A DNA stretch of 33,842 nt from Sphingobacteriaceae bacterium (GTDB lineage: Bacteria; Bacteroidota; Bacteroidia; Sphingobacteriales; Sphingobacteriaceae), in the NCBI GenBank assembly GCA_947479815.1, contig CANKAT010000030.1:1-33842 (forward strand). The letters are read 5' to 3'. Position numbers and translations under genes: made by a program. A model generated the notes under the pieces. That model was not told where the DNA came from. It ran no database searches and saw only the letters and a list, made by a program, of their open reading frames with translations. Numbering within the stretch: position 1 is the first letter of the stretch; each line of letters begins with the position of its first letter. Below, piece after piece: positions 32,185 through 33,842 of this stretch.

Positions 32185-33819
32185 TTATATTTTTCTTGCT
32201 GTATTAATTACATTAACTCCGTTAAATCGTGTTGTTGAACTACCGTGAGATACGGCATTCGACTGGCTTGGCTGACCCTTGCCATCATTGAAGGCGCCAC
32301 CAAGACGGTAATCACTTTCATCGCAAACCGCACCAACTGCATTCCAGAATTCCTGAGTGTTTGATTGGTAGGCTACATCTTTTAGCATTCCAACAATCTT
32401 GCCTTCTTTGATCTCGTAGAACATTTGGCCGCCAAACTGGAAATTATAACGTTGTTGGTCAATAGAGAATGAACCATCACCAATAATATACACCCCTTTT
32501 TCAACATTTTTGATCATGTCATCTACGCTTAACTTCTCTTTTCCAGGTTGAAGAGATACATTCGGCATGCGCTGGAACTGAACATCTGCCCAGCTTTGAG
32601 CATAGGAACATCCCTGAGATTCCTTTAACCCAATCATGTGTGCCTGGTCGCGGGTTGCTTGGAAATTAACAAGGACTCCATCTTTTATAATATCCCATTT
32701 CTTGCATGCTACACCTTCATCATCGTACCCTACTGCTCCTAATGAGGTTTTTTCGGTTTTATCTGCAACAACATTCACCAGCTTATTGCCAAAGTTGAAT
32801 TTTTTGGAGTTCAACCGGTCTAAACTTAAGAAGCTGGTACCTGCATAATTCGCTTCATAGCCCAATACGCGATCCAATTCTGTAGGATGACCTACAGATT
32901 CATGGATAGTTAACCATAGGTGTGAAGGGTCAAGTACCATATCATATTTGCCAGGCTCAACCGATTTAGCTTTCATTTTCTGGTCTACATTAACTGTAGC
33001 TGATTTGATATCTTCCAGAATATCATAACGATCTTTATACCGGGTCACAATACCTTTAACCTTACTGCTTTCTTTGGGTTCCAAATATTCATAGCCCATA
33101 CCCATTGGGGTACTCAGCGACTTGATCGTATCAAACTTTCCGCTGCTACGGTCAATTTTTGTTACCGTGAAATTCGGGAAGATTCGATGGATGTCTTGAT
33201 CAATATAGGATCCGTCTGTTGATGCAAAATATTTTTGCTCGTTAACTGCGAAAATCACTGAATTGACAAAGCTTGCACCACCTGACATAGCTAGTGCATT
33301 GGTTGCAAGAAGAAGATCAACTTTTTCTTTTACGGGCACTTCAAATGCATTTTTCTCAATTGGCGATTTCCAGCTTACCTCACCATATCCCTTTTGAGGC
33401 GCCAACTGAACGGGCGCTCCCTGAATTTTGGAATTTGCTTTGGCAACGGCAACTGCTTTTTCAGCAGCTTTTGCAATATCTTCTTTGGTAACATTGTTTG
33501 TTGAGGCAAAACCCCAGCATCCATTCGCAATTACGCGTACACCAACACCATACGATTCTGTATTTGATACACCCTGTACCCGATTTTCGCGTGTAGCAAC
33601 AAACTGGTTCAGGTAGCGTCCAATACGAATATCTGCATAACTGGCACCTTTTGCCCTTGCCGCATTCAATGCTACATCGGCTAATTCCTTTTTTATTTTC
33701 ACATCCACCACGTTCAATGCTTCCATTGGATCGATTGGATTACCAAAAAGTGCTAGGTTTGGTAGCATTAATGCCCCTGTACCCATCCCACTCAGGTAGA
33801 GAAATTCACTTCTTTTCAA
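32185..33819 (-). CDS. TldD-like metallopeptidase, copy 3, TTG start
   Basis: A 544-residue paralog starting at a TTG (33817-33819), with no ATG nearby and a strong Shine-Dalgarno upstream. The metal motif HESVGH is kept in LWLTIHESVGHPTELDR. The N-terminus reads MKRSEFLYLSGMGTGALML: it aligns with the other two copies but the twin arginine is replaced (R-S where they have R-R), so Tat export is doubtful. The C-terminus has CDESDYRLGGAFNDGKGQP and AVSHGSSTTRFNGVNV; the HGC cysteine of the other copies is Ser here, and Asp stands before GK-GQ as in them. It is the first visible gene of the unit with tldE2 and tldD2; its promoter lies beyond the window. Confidence 0.86.
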   Translation of the reverse strand: MKRSEFLYLSGMGTGALMLPNLALFGNPIDPMEALNVVDVKIKKELADVALNAARAKGASYADIRIGRYLNQFVATRENRVQGVSNTESYGVGVRVIANGCWGFASTNNVTKEDIAKAAEKAVAVAKANSKIQGAPVQLAPQKGYGEVSWKSPIEKNAFEVPVKEKVDLLLATNALAMSGGASFVNSVIFAVNEQKYFASTDGSYIDQDIHRIFPNFTVTKIDRSSGKFDTIKSLSTPMGMGYEYLEPKESSKVKGIVTRYKDRYDILEDIKSATVNVDQKMKAKSVEPGKYDMVLDPSHLWLTIHESVGHPTELDRVLGYEANYAGTSFLSLDRLNSKKFNFGNKLVNVVADKTEKTSLGAVGYDDEGVACKKWDIIKDGVLVNFQATRDQAHMIGLKESQGCSYAQSWADVQFQRMPNVSLQPGKEKLSVDDMIKNVEKGVYIIGDGSFSIDQQRYNFQFGGQMFYEIKEGKIVGMLKDVAYQSNTQEFWNAVGAVCDESDYRLGGAFNDGKGQPSQSNAVSHGSSTTRFNGVNVINTARKI

Positions 33820-33827
33820 TATGTTAT

Positions 33828-33835
33828 CCTCCTTT
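33828..33835 (-). promoter_or_regulatory. Strong Shine-Dalgarno deciding the TTG start of tldD3
   Basis: On the minus strand AAAGGAGG lies eight bases before the TTG at 33819. It is a near-perfect anti-16S complement, uncommon in Bacteroidota, and explains use of a weak start codon. Confidence 0.7.
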
Positions 33836-33842
33836 AAATTGG

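Overview
The window looks like chromosomal DNA of a Bacteroidota bacterium, most likely of the Sphingobacteriaceae (Pedobacter/Mucilaginibacter type). The evidence is the low G+C content, the near absence of Shine-Dalgarno sequences, several intergenic matches to the Bacteroidota -7 box TAnnTTTG, and the gene families present (DUF5916, DUF1080, choice-of-anchor L, GYF_2-RDD, Tat-type TldD). No rRNA, tRNA, CRISPR array, prophage or insertion sequence was recognised.

Layout. (1) 1-2327: the 3' end of a microbial (proteorhodopsin-like) rhodopsin, a strong terminator, then lycopene beta-cyclase (crtY) overlapping a beta-carotene 15,15'-dioxygenase (blh). Together these make beta-carotene and cleave it to retinal for the rhodopsin. 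This block is clearly A+T-richer than the rest. (2) 2557-3904: a small membrane-anchored protein, a secreted alpha/beta hydrolase, and the broken C-terminal end of a bestrophin-family gene. (3) 4002-8917: a DUF5916 outer-membrane-type protein, a SRAP/HMCES DNA-repair protein, a small secreted protein, a cupin and a fatty-acid desaturase. (4) 9026-16233: topoisomerase IV parE, cytidine deaminase, a choice-of-anchor-L/OmpA fusion and topoisomerase IV parC. The ParC tail is long, acidic and ends in a sequence resembling a sliding-clamp-binding peptide. (5) 16293-20429, minus strand: msrA, an unrecognised lipoprotein, an RlmI-like methyltransferase and MlaF-MlaE lipid-transport genes. (6) 20568-23658: an SDR oxidoreductase, then a PspC / LiaF-like / GYF_2-RDD envelope group. 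(7) 23659-23939: an intergenic stretch built largely of different 7-bp tandem repeats, between convergent genes. (8) 23938-33819, minus strand: a DUF1080 protein, a tandem RidA-like protein between related hairpins, and an expanded cluster of three TldD-like and two TldE-like proteins in two transcription units.

The strongest candidate for an undescribed system is the TldD/TldE cluster. Two of the three TldD copies carry twin-arginine export signals, while the TldE partners carry no signal. The usual cysteine of the metal site appears to be replaced in all copies. A 46-codon reading frame overlaps one tldD start by ATGA. The possible ParC clamp-binding tail, the heptanucleotide arrays and the retinal-phototrophy module are the other items worth following. 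All function calls come from reading motifs by eye; no database search was run.
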